DNA of 64,000 nucleotides. Source: Pelagomonas calceolata. Its lineage: Eukaryota; Sar; Pelagophyceae; Pelagomonadales; Pelagomonadaceae. The stretch is from the NCBI GenBank assembly GCA_918797485.1, contig CAKKNE010000001.1, forward strand, positions 1,302,001 to 1,366,000, given 5' to 3'. Both the position numbers and the translations under genes were made by a program. The notes below the pieces were generated by a model. It ran no database searches and was not told the origin of the DNA. It saw only the letters and a program-made list of their open reading frames with translations. This document shows, one piece after another, positions 1-11,200 of this stretch (position 1 is its first letter; each line of letters begins with the position of its first letter).

Positions 1-1
1 G

Positions 2-2329
2 ACGCCGACGAGCGACCTGACGGCGACGCCCCGCGGACCATCGCTGTACCCGGGCGCCCGGCCGCCGTTGTCCGGAGGTGACGCGCTCGACCACTCGGGC
101 CTCACCGAGTGCACGACTGCAGTAAGACGCCAGGACTCGTCTTCTTCCTTCTTCCAAACGCCTGATAGGAGAAGCGCCGCGACGCCGCCACCCGTCCGGG
201 AGTGCGAGGTCTGTGCCGGTGCCAAATGCGTTTGTTCGCCAGTAGATCTAAGCCCAGCATTACTCGAGAGGCACAACCGGCAGCAGCCGCTGCAGGGGCT
301 GTCGTCGTTATCGCTAGGTGACAGGGAAGCCTTGAACCTCGATAATTTTGCGATCGTGTGTAAGATCGGCGAGGGGTCTTTCGGGAAAGTCGTGCTTGCC
401 CGAAAGAAAGACGACGGGGCCCTCCACGCGGTCAAGGCGGTGCGCAAGGAGAAATTATTAGCGTCCGGGTCTGCGGCGATCCAACATGTCCTCGACGAGA
501 ATAGCATCCTGCAGCGACTGAGGCATCCCTTCGTACTTACCTTACAGTACGCGTTCCAGGACGCCGATCGGCTGTACCTCGTGACGAATTATGTCGGGGG
601 TGGCACGCTGTATCAATTAATAACACAACGAGGAAAAGTGAAAGAAGACTTGGTGAGATTCTACGCGGCGCAGCTCGCCGCAGCTTTTGCTTATCTCCAC
701 CTAAATAATGTGGTGTACCGCGACCTCAAGCCGGAGAACGTCCTACTCGGATTAGATGGCTACGTCGTCCTGGCAGATTTTGGCCTCGCGAAAACACTGG
801 TGGATACGACGACCGCAACCTTTTGCGGCACTCCCCTCTACTTAGCGCCGGAAGTCGTCCAGCGGCGACCCTACGCGTTTTCCGTCGACTGGTGGACTCT
901 TGGGTGCCTTACGGTGGAGATGCTGACGGGACGGCCGCCGTTCGTGGCCCGAGACTTGCCTGAATTGATGCAGCTCATCGAGCAAGGTAAAAGATCCTTC
1001 GACGTCTCTACTTTGAGTGGCAACGCGTCCATGTTCGTGCTGGGGCTCTTACAAAAGGACGTCTCCAAAAGGTTAAAAGCGCCGGGCGTGTTTGATACGC
1101 ACTTCCTGCGATCAATAGACCGCACGGCACTCGAAAACAAGACCATCGAGCCGCCCTACGTCCCCGACCCCGCGAGCGAAGCCATTGGTAGAGGCGGCTC
1201 GCCGCGCCACGCGTCGCAGCGGGAGCTCGCGCAGTTCGCAAATTTCAACGCCTTTTGTCGAGACGAGTCGCCGCGGGCCCACGCCGAATTATCGTCCAAA
1301 TTATGTGATGCTGCTAGACGAGGAGCCTGTGGGGAGTTGCGGGAGTTGATGGCGGATGGTGCGGATGTGAATCACGGAGACTATGATCGAAGGACGGCGT
1401 TGCATTTAGGGGCCGCGGAAGGTCATCTGGATGTGGTGGACTTTCTCATAGCGCACGGCGCGGACGTGAACGCGCAGGACCGGTGGCGGGGCACACCTCT
1501 CAGGGACGCCGAGGCTAGTGACCATCAAAACGTTGTGGAGCTCCTAAAACGCCACGGCGCGCGCGACTCGGTCACGGAGCAGCGCGCTTCGGTCACGGAA
1601 GCCGACGTCACGTCGCGGTTATGCGACGCTGCTAGGCGTGGCGACGTCGAGTCCTTGAGACGATTAGTTGCGGCGGGCGCCGAAGTGACACGTTCAGATT
1701 ATGATGATAGGACACCGTTACACTTGGGCGCGGCGGAGGGCCACGTCCGGGTCGTGGAATACTTGATTGCGCGCGGTGCTGACGTGAATGCCTGTGATAG
1801 GTGGCGCGGCACGCCTTTACGAGACGCGGAGGACGGCGGCCACTCTAGTGTAGTGCAACTGCTGAAGCGCCACGGCGCGAAACGGTTGAAACGGCGCTCG
1901 CGTAGCCTAGGAAGCTTCGGCAACCTGCGCCAGGCCTTCCGGCAGCAGACGATGCGGAGGAACGTCTCGGCCATAAACATGGCCGCGATCGCGCCCGCAC
2001 CCGAAGTCGGCTTGGATCTGTCCCAGAGTGGCTCCGACGGCCGCCTCTCGCCGTCGTCGCTCATGGACCGTTCTAATAGGTCGAACCGGTCGGCGGGCTC
2101 GGCTCGATCGGGGCGGTCGTCGCCCTCCTCCCTCACACGGCTCTTCCACCGGCGGAAAACGCCGTCCATGGACGCTTCTGGTAGTACTAGGGCGGTGGAT
2201 CGGTCGACGCTCGACGCGTCGGGCCGCGGGCTGATTATTGACCCGCCGGCGCGCGGACGTCGAGAAGGTGATCAGCTGGACCGGTCGAATGAATTAGATA
2301 GGTCCAACGCGTCCTGCAAGCTGATGTAG
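2..2329 (+). CDS. AGC-type Ser/Thr protein kinase with C-terminal ankyrin repeats (5' partial)
   Basis: The reading frame is open to the left window edge and contains no ATG before the kinase domain, so the true start lies upstream. A small Cys cluster (CEVCAGAKCVC) precedes the kinase. Kinase motifs seen in order: glycine loop GEGSFG (about nt 368), catalytic loop YRDLKPEN (about nt 716), DFG (about nt 776), and activation segment FCGTPLYLAPE. The YRD form and the CGTPxYLAPE segment are typical of AGC kinases (PKA/PKG/S6K group). After the catalytic domain come two blocks of ankyrin repeats (about nt 1290-1560 and 1605-1885), each with TALHLGAAEGH- or TPLHLGAAEGH-like cores and near-identical order, an internal duplication. 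The tail is Ser/Arg/Asp rich (RSNRSNRSAGSARSG). Likely a cytosolic signalling kinase; the substrate cannot be told from sequence. Family call is strong, subfamily uncertain. Confidence 0.9.
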   Translation, partial: TPTSDLTATPRGPSLYPGARPPLSGGDALDHSGLTECTTAVRRQDSSSSFFQTPDRRSAATPPPVRECEVCAGAKCVCSPVDLSPALLERHNRQQPLQGLSSLSLGDREALNLDNFAIVCKIGEGSFGKVVLARKKDDGALHAVKAVRKEKLLASGSAAIQHVLDENSILQRLRHPFVLTLQYAFQDADRLYLVTNYVGGGTLYQLITQRGKVKEDLVRFYAAQLAAAFAYLHLNNVVYRDLKPENVLLGLDGYVVLADFGLAKTLVDTTTATFCGTPLYLAPEVVQRRPYAFSVDWWTLGCLTVEMLTGRPPFVARDLPELMQLIEQGKRSFDVSTLSGNASMFVLGLLQKDVSKRLKAPGVFDTHFLRSIDRTALENKTIEPPYVPDPASEAIGRGGSPRHASQRELAQFANFNAFCRDESPRAHAELSSKLCDAARRGACGELRELMADGADVNHGDYDRRTALHLGAAEGHLDVVDFLIAHGADVNAQDRWRGTPLRDAEASDHQNVVELLKRHGARDSVTEQRASVTEADVTSRLCDAARRGDVESLRRLVAAGAEVTRSDYDDRTPLHLGAAEGHVRVVEYLIARGADVNACDRWRGTPLRDAEDGGHSSVVQLLKRHGAKRLKRRSRSLGSFGNLRQAFRQQTMRRNVSAINMAAIAPAPEVGLDLSQSGSDGRLSPSSLMDRSNRSNRSAGSARSGRSSPSSLTRLFHRRKTPSMDASGSTRAVDRSTLDASGRGLIIDPPARGRREGDQLDRSNELDRSNASCKLM

Positions 2330-2784
2330 AAAAATATTCGAGCGCCAGACGGCGCGCCAAATTCGTTCCTTGCACATAGAAAGTCGAATCGAAAAGCACC
2401 CCCCTGCCTGTGAAAAACCCTTTGCTTGACCCCTTGATTGCTCTTCGCGTTTCATGGTGTTCTCTCCCCGGCGCGGTCGTCCCCCTCCGTGGGGCCGCCG
2501 CGCCACGCTGCCTGCGCGCCCGCCGCGGCCCCCGGCCGCCGCGCGCGCGATTTGCAGTCGCCCAAGCAAGAAGTGTTCGTGGCGTGTAAATATTTTCGTG
2601 TTCAAATCCTTGTTTCTCTCCTTCTTCTCCGTGCTAACACTCGGGGCGACGGCGTCTGACCAAACTTTTTTTAGCTAGTGTCTAACTACCGCTAGATAAT
2701 GTTGCTTTTCGCAATCAGCCACTTCGCCGCAGTTTTGCACACCAATGCAATATTGCCACCACTGACGCGTACGTATGCTCACGA
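2330..2784. other. Intergenic region between kinase and small unknown gene
   Basis: Holds the kinase 3' flank and the upstream region of the gene at 2785. There is a short GC-rich palindrome (GCGCCAGACGGCGCGCC, about 2341-2357) just after the kinase stop, and one copy of the dispersed promoter motif at 2674. No convincing coding region is seen. Confidence 0.5.
2674..2696 (+). promoter_or_regulatory. Dispersed intergenic motif, copy 1
   Basis: GCTAGTGTCTAACTACC followed by GCTAG. It is a variant of the recurrent GCTAGTGTCTTAC...GCTAGC motif, with ends that form an inverted repeat around an asymmetric core. It lies 89 nt upstream of the ATG at 2785. Confidence 0.5.
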
Positions 2785-3249
2785 ATGATGCTTGACATCC
2801 CAGCGCGCATGCAAACGCCATCGAAAACGTGCCCGGGCGTCAAAAACCACCAGGCTCACAATCTGCACGAGCCGCACGTGATGCAGCAAAACCTAATGCA
2901 CGAGCCGCAAGCAACGCTGAGGGCGCAGACGGAACCAATAGAGGTGCCCTCGCCGCAACGCCGGGCGACTTCGCGCAAGCCGCGCCGCGCGCCGACGCCG
3001 CCGCTGTGCGACGCCGGCCCGGCCGAGATGATGAGGATACTCACCCTAGACGGGGAGTGGCGGACGATGGGCGCGAGCCCACTGGCCGCAGCGCACGAGC
3101 TGCTCGACGGCGACGATGACGACTGCCCCGTCTGCGCCTCCCTGCGCCCCTTCAGACCCGCCGACGACGACGAGGGCCCGTTCGCCATGTCCCCGCCGAA
3201 GCTGTCTCCGCGCGCGTGCCGCTGCCCGCCCGCGCGCCCCGGCGGCTGA
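2785..3249 (+). CDS. Hypothetical protein, 154 aa
   Basis: Starts with a tandem ATG ATG at 2785. The product is polar: a basic, Pro/Arg-rich first half (SRKPRRAPTPP), a short ordered-looking stretch (MMRILTLDGEWRTMG), an acidic run (LLDGDDDDCPVCASL) and a Cys/Pro-rich end. Three CxxC or CxC-like pairs hint at metal binding but do not match a known finger. No family is recognised. The ATG, sequence composition and upstream motif favour a real gene, but a chance ORF in GC-rich DNA cannot be excluded. The stop is followed about 100 bp later by the inverted-repeat element at 3355. Confidence 0.45.
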   Translation: MMLDIPARMQTPSKTCPGVKNHQAHNLHEPHVMQQNLMHEPQATLRAQTEPIEVPSPQRRATSRKPRRAPTPPLCDAGPAEMMRILTLDGEWRTMGASPLAAAHELLDGDDDDCPVCASLRPFRPADDDEGPFAMSPPKLSPRACRCPPARPGG

Positions 3250-3915
3250 GGATCCCCCGCCATCCCTTTGGGCCTGTTGTGTTGTGGCCCAGGCGAGCGT
3301 TCTTCTTTCCCCTTGACTGTAATGACTGTCCTAGTTTCTCTGACCAGACCACTACTAAATACCCCTAATCAGGGGTATTTAGAGCGAGGCGCCAGCGAGC
3401 CGTTAGGGTTCTAACCCGTATTTAACCCGCACCTTTCAAACACTAACCCGCACGTATCAACCCTAACCCGCGTTCCCGTACCACCTGGGGGTACGGTTGC
3501 TTAAAGCACGTGTGATAGTGCACGTGCTATAACAGCGAATTAGGTTGGGATGCTAATGCTAATCTAAAAGTGATTTAATCACCAAAATCGAACACGAAGT
3601 GTTCTTGTGCGCAGGGCGCCGCCGCAGCGTCTAAATCACCGCCGCGGCCACGCACAGCGCGCGCGGGGTGCACGGGGGCTCCTGCGTGCGCGAAGCGCTG
3701 CTGCGCGCACAAGAAATGCGCGCGCACAACACGCTGGGGCGTGGTGTTCGCCAAGGGGTTCGCACGGAGCTCGCGCGTCGATTCCGCGCCGCCAATCGCG
3801 CGAGTCGCCGCGCGCGAGTCGCCGCCGTAAAAAAATTGCCGCAAAACTCACGCGTTCATTTTCCTCACGCAGGACAAAAAAAATATTGTCCATATACAAC
3901 AGAAAAACTTGGACC

Positions 3916-4095
3916 ATGAACCCAGGCAAAATCTCAAACGAGGATTACGTCGTCGACAGCGACGAAATAATGGAAGATGCAACTCACGATGCATTCAGAT
4001 GTATAAGCGCATTAGAAGTCTGGTTTGAACACCGGGGGGGGGGCTGCATTACATATATTATCTTTCATATGTTTTATACTTTTATGTTATACTAA
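3916..4095 (+). pseudogene. Coding-like fragment inside the inverted-repeat element
   Basis: From an ATG at 3916 the frame reads a protein-like acidic stretch (ISNEDYVVDSDEIMEDA) followed by ISALEVWFEH, then degenerates after the G8 run into hydrophobic AT-rich translation. It could be a captured host exon or a remnant of an element protein. Nothing is recognised. The only support is amino-acid composition unlike the surrounding shadow ORFs. Confidence 0.25.
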
Positions 4096-4111
4096 GAAAG
4101 GGGGGGTCGGG

Positions 4112-4230
4112 CGAGGAGAGAGGCGAGGAGAGAGAGGCATTTTTCCGTCAAAAATTCAAAACATTTCAAATCGAAGAAAAAAAATTCGGAGAGGAGCCCT
4201 CTCCGCCTCTCCTCTCTCGCCTCCTCTCCT
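4112..4230. repeat. Purine/pyrimidine-rich inverted repeat nested in the element
   Basis: GAGGAGAGAGGCGAGGAGAG-like sequence (4112-4138) is mirrored by its pyrimidine complement (about 4200-4230), separated by an AT-rich loop of about 60 bp. It may be a second, smaller foldback element inserted in the first, or part of its original interior. Confidence 0.5.
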
Positions 4231-4468
4231 AGAGGGTTTTTTCTTACTAATTAGCATCCCAATTTGATTCGCTTTTTATAGCACGCGCTATAGCGCACGT
4301 GCTTTAAGCAACCGTACCCCCGGGTGTAACGGGAATGCGGGTTAGGGTTGAGACGTGTGGGTTAGTGTTTGAAAGGTGCGGGTTAAATGCAGGTTATGAA
4401 CCCTAACGGCTCGCTGGCGCCTCGCTAAATACCCCTAATTAGGGGTATTTAGACTACTACAACAACAG

Positions 4469-7400
4469 TTACTCGAAGGTCGTCGACGCGTCGACGCGGC
4501 TCAGCCGCTGGGACCGCGCGTGCGTCGGGCCCCGCGCCTTGTCACCGGGAGACGGCGCGTTCCCGATCCACGACCGTTTTTGAGAGCCACCGAAGAGCCT
4601 TCCAAAAAAACCTGGCCGTTGGTCGACACCCGCAACGACGGGCTCCTCGTCAATGGAATCCTCGTGCAACGGCAAGTCGGCCATAACCCTTAACTCCTCG
4701 AGGAGCGACCGGTCGCACCCGCGCACGTCCGCCGTGTCGACCATGCTCTCCATGACCCTCCTTAATTTAGCGTTCTGGGCCACTTGGTTGAGGTAGATGG
4801 CCTGCCTCATGGCCAGTTCTTCCTTGAGGACCGCTGTAGCTTTCAACAACTGCCGGTTCTCATTTTTTATGGACGCGTTCTTGTCGCCCAGGAACCGCAC
4901 GTGGGCCGCCACCGCCGCGACACTTTGTTGCGCCGATGCGCGGGCCTGCTGGCCCCGCTCGTGGTGCGTCCGCAATATATCATTTTCTCTTCTCAGAGCG
5001 TCGCAGGTCCGCGTGAGAGCTACCACTTCCGTCCTCAGGTAATCGAGCATGCGCGTGGACTCGTCCGTCAACGTATCAGAGGACAGCCTCCTCTCGACCC
5101 GTTCTCTTTGCTCTTTCTCTTCATCGAGGCGTCTTCTTAACTCGTCAAGTTGGTTCTCCATCTTCTGGCGCTCAATGGCGTTGCGTCGTAACTTCTCCAC
5201 GAACAACACAGCGAGGACCCTTCGAACTAAAGTCTGGATGCGCACCGAGGCGTCGCGGACTCGTGTGAACTTGTGCAGCTCGCTGCGCGTCTTCGCCCAC
5301 GCCGCGAGACGAGTCGCACTCACGCGGCGTCTTTTATGTTTCGTGGCCTTTCGAGCCCGTCTTGATCGCGCTACCGCTTGCAGCGTGATAGAAGCTGCGA
5401 CGAGGCTCACGAACGCGCGCCTCCTCACGAAACCGCGCCGCCGCCTCTGTACAAGGATAGCCGTTTGTCTGAGGACAGAGAACCGTCTCAACTGGAGATA
5501 CCTCCGCGCACACGTATTTACTGAAGTGGCACTCCTCGCATGCGCCGTGGATAACAGCCGCTCGAGGAACTCCAAGACGCCAGGTCCCAAATACACGCGA
5601 GTCTTGCCGACGGCGTGCCTCCTTTCACCAAGTAATGAACGTGCGACGCTCTCTACATCAGACTCGGACGTCAACCGGCCGTACCTTGCGAGGAACGCCG
5701 CGTGACCCGACCGGTTGGGGTAGCCGGCCCGCGTCATTTCCACCGCAGCGACGACGCCCGCGCATCTCAGCTGGGCACAAACCGATGGAGCATCAAACAA
5801 AGAAGATGACGCCTCGCTATTGGGCTTCACGCACCGCACGTACCTCGTCTCCGTCCGCGACACGTCCTCGAGGAGCGTCTTCAGCCTTCGTCGGAACTTG
5901 GAGGCGACCGTTTTTTGGCGCTTGTCGTCCGTTTCGAAGAGTGACGAGACGGAGCTCTTCTTCATGAGTTCTACCAAATCAGCATGTAGCGCGTCGCGGT
6001 TTCGTTCGCACCACCCGTCGACGGTGTATGATACTGGTTCCGCGTAGTGTCTTACCCCGAACTTGTTCGCAGAGAACTTGTCCGGCACATAAAAACGTTG
6101 ATTGTCGTCGTGCAAGGTCTTCAGCTTCGACACGAGAGCCAGCTCCGAGCCGCCCGGTCGGGCGCACTCTTCGTCGAGCACGTCTACAATACCCATCGGC
6201 CCCTCCAACAGTTTCAACGCAGCGGCGGCGTCCGGGAAGGCGATGGGTTCGAAGGGAATCCCCTCGTCCTCGTACTCCGCCTGGACGCTCCGGAACAGGT
6301 CCCGACCTGTGTGGAACGACGCCGTCGCGACACTGCCGCGGCTCTCTCGCGAGACGCGTGGACTCTCGCGCGGCCGCGTCGACGACGTCGAGGCGACACG
6401 GCATCGCGTCGACGCCGTCGCGGCGACCGCGTCAACTTGTGAAGCTCATTTCCCACGCTGAGCCACTGACAGAACTTCTCCTGTAGTCTTTCATTTGCGT
6501 AGTTGATGCACAGCTGCTCGAACCTGTTGATCGGGAAGGACTCGAAGCCGAAGATGTCCAGCAGACCACACGACGCCTCCCACGCATCGACAGAGGTGGC
6601 TTCGTTCGTGAGCGCGACGACCCAATCGAAGCATCGAGCGTAGAGCTCTTTGGCGAGGGCGTCCCTCGCGGCCGTTCTTTCGGCTGGCGTGCGCTGGACG
6701 ATGGTCGTTTCTCTTCTTACAGTTACTGTTCGTTCTTTGAGCGCTGTTTTTAGTGAATCTGCGGGTACGCCGAGCAATGAAGCTGCCTCATCGGTGCTAT
6801 CGCCGAGTAGAAACACCGCCTTGAGCATGTCTATTAGTGAATCGCGATCCTTGGCAGACACGCCGCACTTCGCCAGTGAAGCCCAGGCCTGGCTATGTCT
6901 ATCCTCATCTGTAAGACCTTCTATCGTACCGCGTTGCGACGCCGTGACGTAATGTAAAGCTGCTACATCTAAATCAGGAATGCCGTAGGCGCAGTGGTAC
7001 GTTCGTTCCCCAGGCGCTTGGGCTACGACCCTACTTTTCTCCAGTAAATACGTCTCGCAGTCCGACCCGCGCAGACGGCCGTGTCCATCATAGCGCAACC
7101 GCGTGAACTTGCCGAACCTCGACGAATTGTCGTTCCGGATCGTCTTGGCGTTGCCGAAGGATTCCAAGAGTGGAGCAGCATCTAACACGCGAGAGGCCAC
7201 ATCACTACTATCACCACAGAGGTGCCGCAGTAAAATCTTCACCGTCTCGGTCTTTCCGGCGCCCGACTCGCCAGACACGAGAATGGACTGGTCCCTGCCA
7301 TCGAGCACGCCTCGAAACGCGCGGTTGCTGATCGCATACGCGTGTGCTTCCTCTTGCTTCTCTCCGTAGCGTTCTCGCGTTTGAGCATCATACAACTGAG

Positions 7401-7740
7401 GCAGCCACTTAAATGGATTCACGGCCACCACAATGTCGTCTCCCGTGCGCGTGTAGGGCTTGCCTCGGAAGAACCGTTCGCGCAAACACCACAGCACGCT
7501 GGCCTCGTGGAGCCGGTCTAGAGAGACGAGGTCTTCGACGATTGCTGGCGTGTTCTGCTGCGGCAGCGTCGAGGCGTCGCCCTCTGTTTGTAATTCTACG
7601 TAGGGGCAGCTCTCTAGTGACGCGTCGTTGGCGGGGCGCCGCGCCTTGACCACGAGCTTGCCCGCGCTCTGTTGCAGGACGGTCGCCGGCGCCCAGACCA
7701 AGCGGTCGTCCTGGACGTAGATTGCGGCGCGGTCGGCCAT
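4469..7740 (-). CDS. Myosin heavy chain, motor + IQ + coiled coil (one intron)
   Basis: Two exons: 7740-6471 and 6306-4469, giving 1035 aa. ATG at 7740 (MADRAAIYVQ). An N-terminal SH3-like segment leads into the motor: P-loop GESGAGKT at residues 157-164, switch I NDNSSRFGKF, switch II DIFGFESF. Splicing donor GTCAGT at 6470 to acceptor CACAG at 6307 restores the conserved ...NERLQEKF-C-RDLFRSVQAEYEDEGI segment; without splicing the frame breaks there. After the motor come several IQ-like basic helices (ILVQRRRRGFVRRRAF and similar), a short coiled coil (RRRLDEEKEQRERVERRL) and an unstructured tail. It should be an actin-based motor; the class cannot be assigned by eye, and the tail has no recognised cargo domain. 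It is transcribed divergently from BMS1 across a 559-bp gap. Confidence 0.92.
6307..6470 (-). other. Myosin intron, probable diverged introner
   Basis: 164-nt intron with donor GTCAGTGG and acceptor TTCCACACAG. The acceptor end matches the introner terminal repeat, and GTGGGAAATGAG near the donor resembles the opposite terminal repeat CTGTGTGGAAATCAA. The interior is CGTCGACG-rich like the other introners. The 8-bp duplication, if once present, is eroded (GTCAGTGG versus GTCGGGAC). Confidence 0.6.
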
Positions 7741-8299
7741 GTGTTCCGCTGCCGCTGTGTTCCGCTGCCGAGATGCTGGAAACTTTGGTTTGAGGGCTGT
7801 TACTATGCGCAGCGCTGCTGAAAATTTGCGAGTAGCTCCTGGCGACCGCTGGCAAGCACTTAAACTTTTGCCGACAGCGCAAGGCTGGATTTACGACCAG
7901 TTTTGGCTGCCGCAAAAAAAGGTGAAAAATGCTTGCTAGTGCCTTTACTGAACGCTAGCTACTCGATTGGCGGAGGTGCGAGTGTGGCGACACTGCAGGC
8001 TAACAGACGTCTGTCAGCGCGCCAGCATCACTGCACGTCAGCACACGCTGGCACAAACAGCTGCTGGTGCATCGCTGCGCGCTGGAATAGTTTCATCGCT
8101 GGGTGGCACTGCACTGCAGCGAGAGCGCATCGCTGCGCTGACTGCTTGATTCCATCATCAGCGCGCCCGTCGCCGCGAACGCCGCGTGTATTCTCGGCGA
8201 CCGACGGCGTAGGCCGCGTAGGGCTACTGTGGGCCACTCCGCGCGTGCCGCCGTCGACAGGCTGTGACACTGCCTTAACAACCAACACGCCGAGCAAGC
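7741..8299. promoter_or_regulatory. Divergent promoter region, myosin / BMS1
   Basis: 559 bp between two oppositely directed ATGs. It contains a copy of the dispersed motif at 7933-7959 (TTGCTAGTGCCTTTACTG followed by AACGCTAGC). Several GC-rich ORFs run through it, but none starts convincingly or resembles a protein. Confidence 0.55.
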
Positions 8300-11200
8300 A
8301 TGGCCGACCAGTCCAACGCCCGCCACAAGCCGCGGAAAGATGGATTAGCACAATCAACAAAAAAGGCCGCGGACCGCTTCCGCGCTGGCGGCCAGCAAAG
8401 CGGGAAGCACAAGACGCGAGCCTTTGGCGTCGCGAATCTGGGACGGTCGAAGCGCTCTTTACAGAGAAACGCGGATCGGTCCCACCGGAAAGAAGTAGCG
8501 GCGACCATACGGAGAGATAGTGGCGTCGCACCTACAGTGATAGTCGTTTGTGGACCGCGAGGATCGGGAAAAACCACACTCATCAAGTCTTTAGTAAAAC
8601 TACACACGCGCCACTCGTTAAAGACGTGTGCCGGACCGATCACGATCATCTCCGGGAAAGATAAGCGGTTGACGTTAATTGAGTGTCCGGACGACGCGTG
8701 CGCTCTGATTGACTTGTGCAAAGTAGCCGATCTAGTTTTACTCACAGTGGACGCGTCGTTCGGCTTCGAGATGGTGACGTTCGAAGCGTTGGCCTGTCTG
8801 CAAGCGCACGGGTTCCCGAAGGTCGTCGGTGTTCTGACGCACTTGGACAAAATGAAAACGAATAAGGCCCTGCAACAAGTAAAAAAAGCTCTCAAGCACC
8901 GCTTCTGGCAGGATGTGTATGATGGGGCCAAAGTTTTTTACATCGGCGGCATCCTGCAGAGCGGCAAGTACCCTAGGAACGAGATGAGGCAACTCGCTCT
9001 GTATGTGAATCGCGTCAAGTACCGCCCTTTAGCTTGGAGGAATGCCCACGGCTATGTGGTTGTCGATCGCGTCGATGACGCGACACCTGGTAGTCGTATC
9101 AGAGCTGATGCTGATTGCTCGAGACGAGCGGACTGCTACGGCTATGTGCGGGGGGCTAGACTCAAACCCGGCGGTAGCGTCCATGTGCCGGGTCTGGGCG
9201 ACTTCTCGCCGGAGTCCATAGAAGTACTCGATGACCCCCTACCGTTAATATCAAAAACCTCGACTCTCGAAAAAAGTGACAGTGTCATCTACGCGCCGTT
9301 GTCCGACGTCGGCGGCGTGGCCTATGACGACGACGCGGTCTACATCGACCTGAAGACCGTCGCCTATTCCAAAGAAGAGGACTTGGACGGTGAAGGCCGC
9401 AGGGCCGTGACGGGCGGCGCCGCGGACCTGGTGCGACGGCTGCAGCAGCCCGGTTCGGTAGATGCGAAGCTGGAGAAGTCGGAATTACGACTGTTCGGCG
9501 GTTCACGAGCGGTGCGCGGGAGTACTGTGGAAGAGGACTCGGCCGAAGACTCCTCGGATTCGGATAGCGACGAGTCGTCGTCTAGCGAGGAGGAGGACGC
9601 GGCCCGGGCGTCCTTCTTCGAGGAGTCGAGACTGTCGCTGGAGAAGCGCAAGGCGGCACGGGAGGCGGGAGACCTCGGGGCGCGCGTTTATGGGTATGAA
9701 GAGGAGGAGGAGGATGATGATGATGAGGACGACGAGGGCGACTTGTTTCGGAGGCGAGGGGACGGCCCGGCCTACAAGGAGCGGAAGGTGGCGGCGGAGG
9801 GTTTGGACGCCTCGGACGACGACGATGTGGCCGTCGCGTTCGATGACGACGACGTACTGGAGGGCGCGCAACACTGCTTCGCGACGGTGGACGACGACGA
9901 GGCCTACGGCGACTTTGAAAATCTAGACGAGTCCGACGACGACTCTTCTGATGGTGAAGACGAGGCCGCTCCTGCTGATAATGAAGAAGCACCCTTAGAA
10001 GGTAGGGAGGCGATCGCCGCCGCGAAGGCCCGGGCCATGGCGCAGAAGGCCGAGGAGGAAGAAGACGACGACGACTTCGCGGCCGACGCGCGGCAGGCCT
10101 TGCGGGATCGGGCCGCGAAGACCGATAGCGTGTTTGCGGACGATGAGGAGAGAGTAGCGTTGGAGGGCCATCGAGCGGGGTTGTACGTGAGAGTGCGACT
10201 CGAGGACGTCCCTCGGAGTTTCTTCGACGAGCGCGATCCGGCAAGGCCCATCATCCTCGGTGGGTTATTACCACACGAGTGCACGCCGCCCAGTCTACTC
10301 ACGGCGAGAGTCCGGCGCCACCGCTGGCACGGTCGTATACTGAAAGCGCGGGATCCCGTCGTGTTCAGCTGCGGCTGGCGGCGCTTCCAGTCGGCGCCGC
10401 TCTACTCGCTGGAAGATGAAAGGCAAACGCGACAACGCTTCCTCAAGTACACGCCGGAGCACATGCACTGCGGCGCCCATTTCCGAGGTTATGGCGTCGC
10501 GCCGAACACGCCATTACTTGGGTTTCATTCCCTCAAGAGTGATTGCGCCACTTTCAGAGTTTGTTTAGTTGGTGTGGTGGTCAAGCAGGAGACTCTCAGT
10601 CCGGTCGTGAAGAAGCTCAAGTTGTGTGGAGCCCCGTACCGAGTCGAGAAGAATACAGCCTTCATAGATGGGATGTTCACCTCGGCCCTGGAGGCCGCCA
10701 AGTTCGAGGGCGCCCAGATAAAAACTGTTTCCGGGATTCGCGGGTCGATCAAGAAGGCCATCCGCGAGGACGCTTCTCAAGCCGCGAGGCGTGCTGGTGC
10801 TCCGTCGGGCAAGGCCGGGGCTTTTCGAGCCACGTTCGAGGACAAGTTATTATTGTCAGATGTGGTCGTCTGTCGGTTGTGGGTGCCCGTGGAGCCGCCG
10901 CCTCTCTGTTTACCTGTTGCTAACTTACTGGAAGCAGTGTCGGGAGATACTCTGTTAGCAAGATCCGTGGCCGATGTCAGAAGAGCAACAGAAACACCCA
11001 TTCCAGTATCAAAAGATTCTTTATATAAGGGTCCCATCGCGCGCGCTCCCCGGAAGTTCGCGCCCCAAAAGCTGCCGAAGAAACTCGTGGACCAGTTACC
11101 GTTCGCGTCGCGACCGAAGGAAGACGCGCCTCGTGGGAAGCGCGACGGCTACCTGAAGCAGCGCGAGGACGCGTCGACCGGTTTGGCGCCTCGAGAGTCG

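Larger units (their letters stand above)
3355..4452. mobile_element. Non-autonomous DNA transposon with ~200-bp terminal inverted repeats
   Basis: Both ends start CTAAATACCCCTAAT and extend as matched inverted repeats for about 200 bp (about 3355-3558 and 4246-4452, with scattered differences and small indels). The outer 28 bp of each arm is itself a palindrome (CTAAATACCCC...GGGGTATTTAG). A candidate 4-bp target duplication ACTA flanks the element (3351-3354 and 4453-4456). The arms contain several TAACCC/CCCTAA words resembling telomere repeats. The interior is AT-richer than its surroundings, contains a G8 run (4035-4042) and only a short coding-like stretch, so no transposase is visible. 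It lies 3' of the small gene at 2785 and 3' of the myosin gene, and so disrupts neither. Superfamily not assigned. Confidence 0.85.

Noticed and set aside
3607-3915. Arg/Ala-rich ORF in the left part of the inverted-repeat element
   Set aside because: Non-ATG start and low-complexity GC translation; no transposase features.
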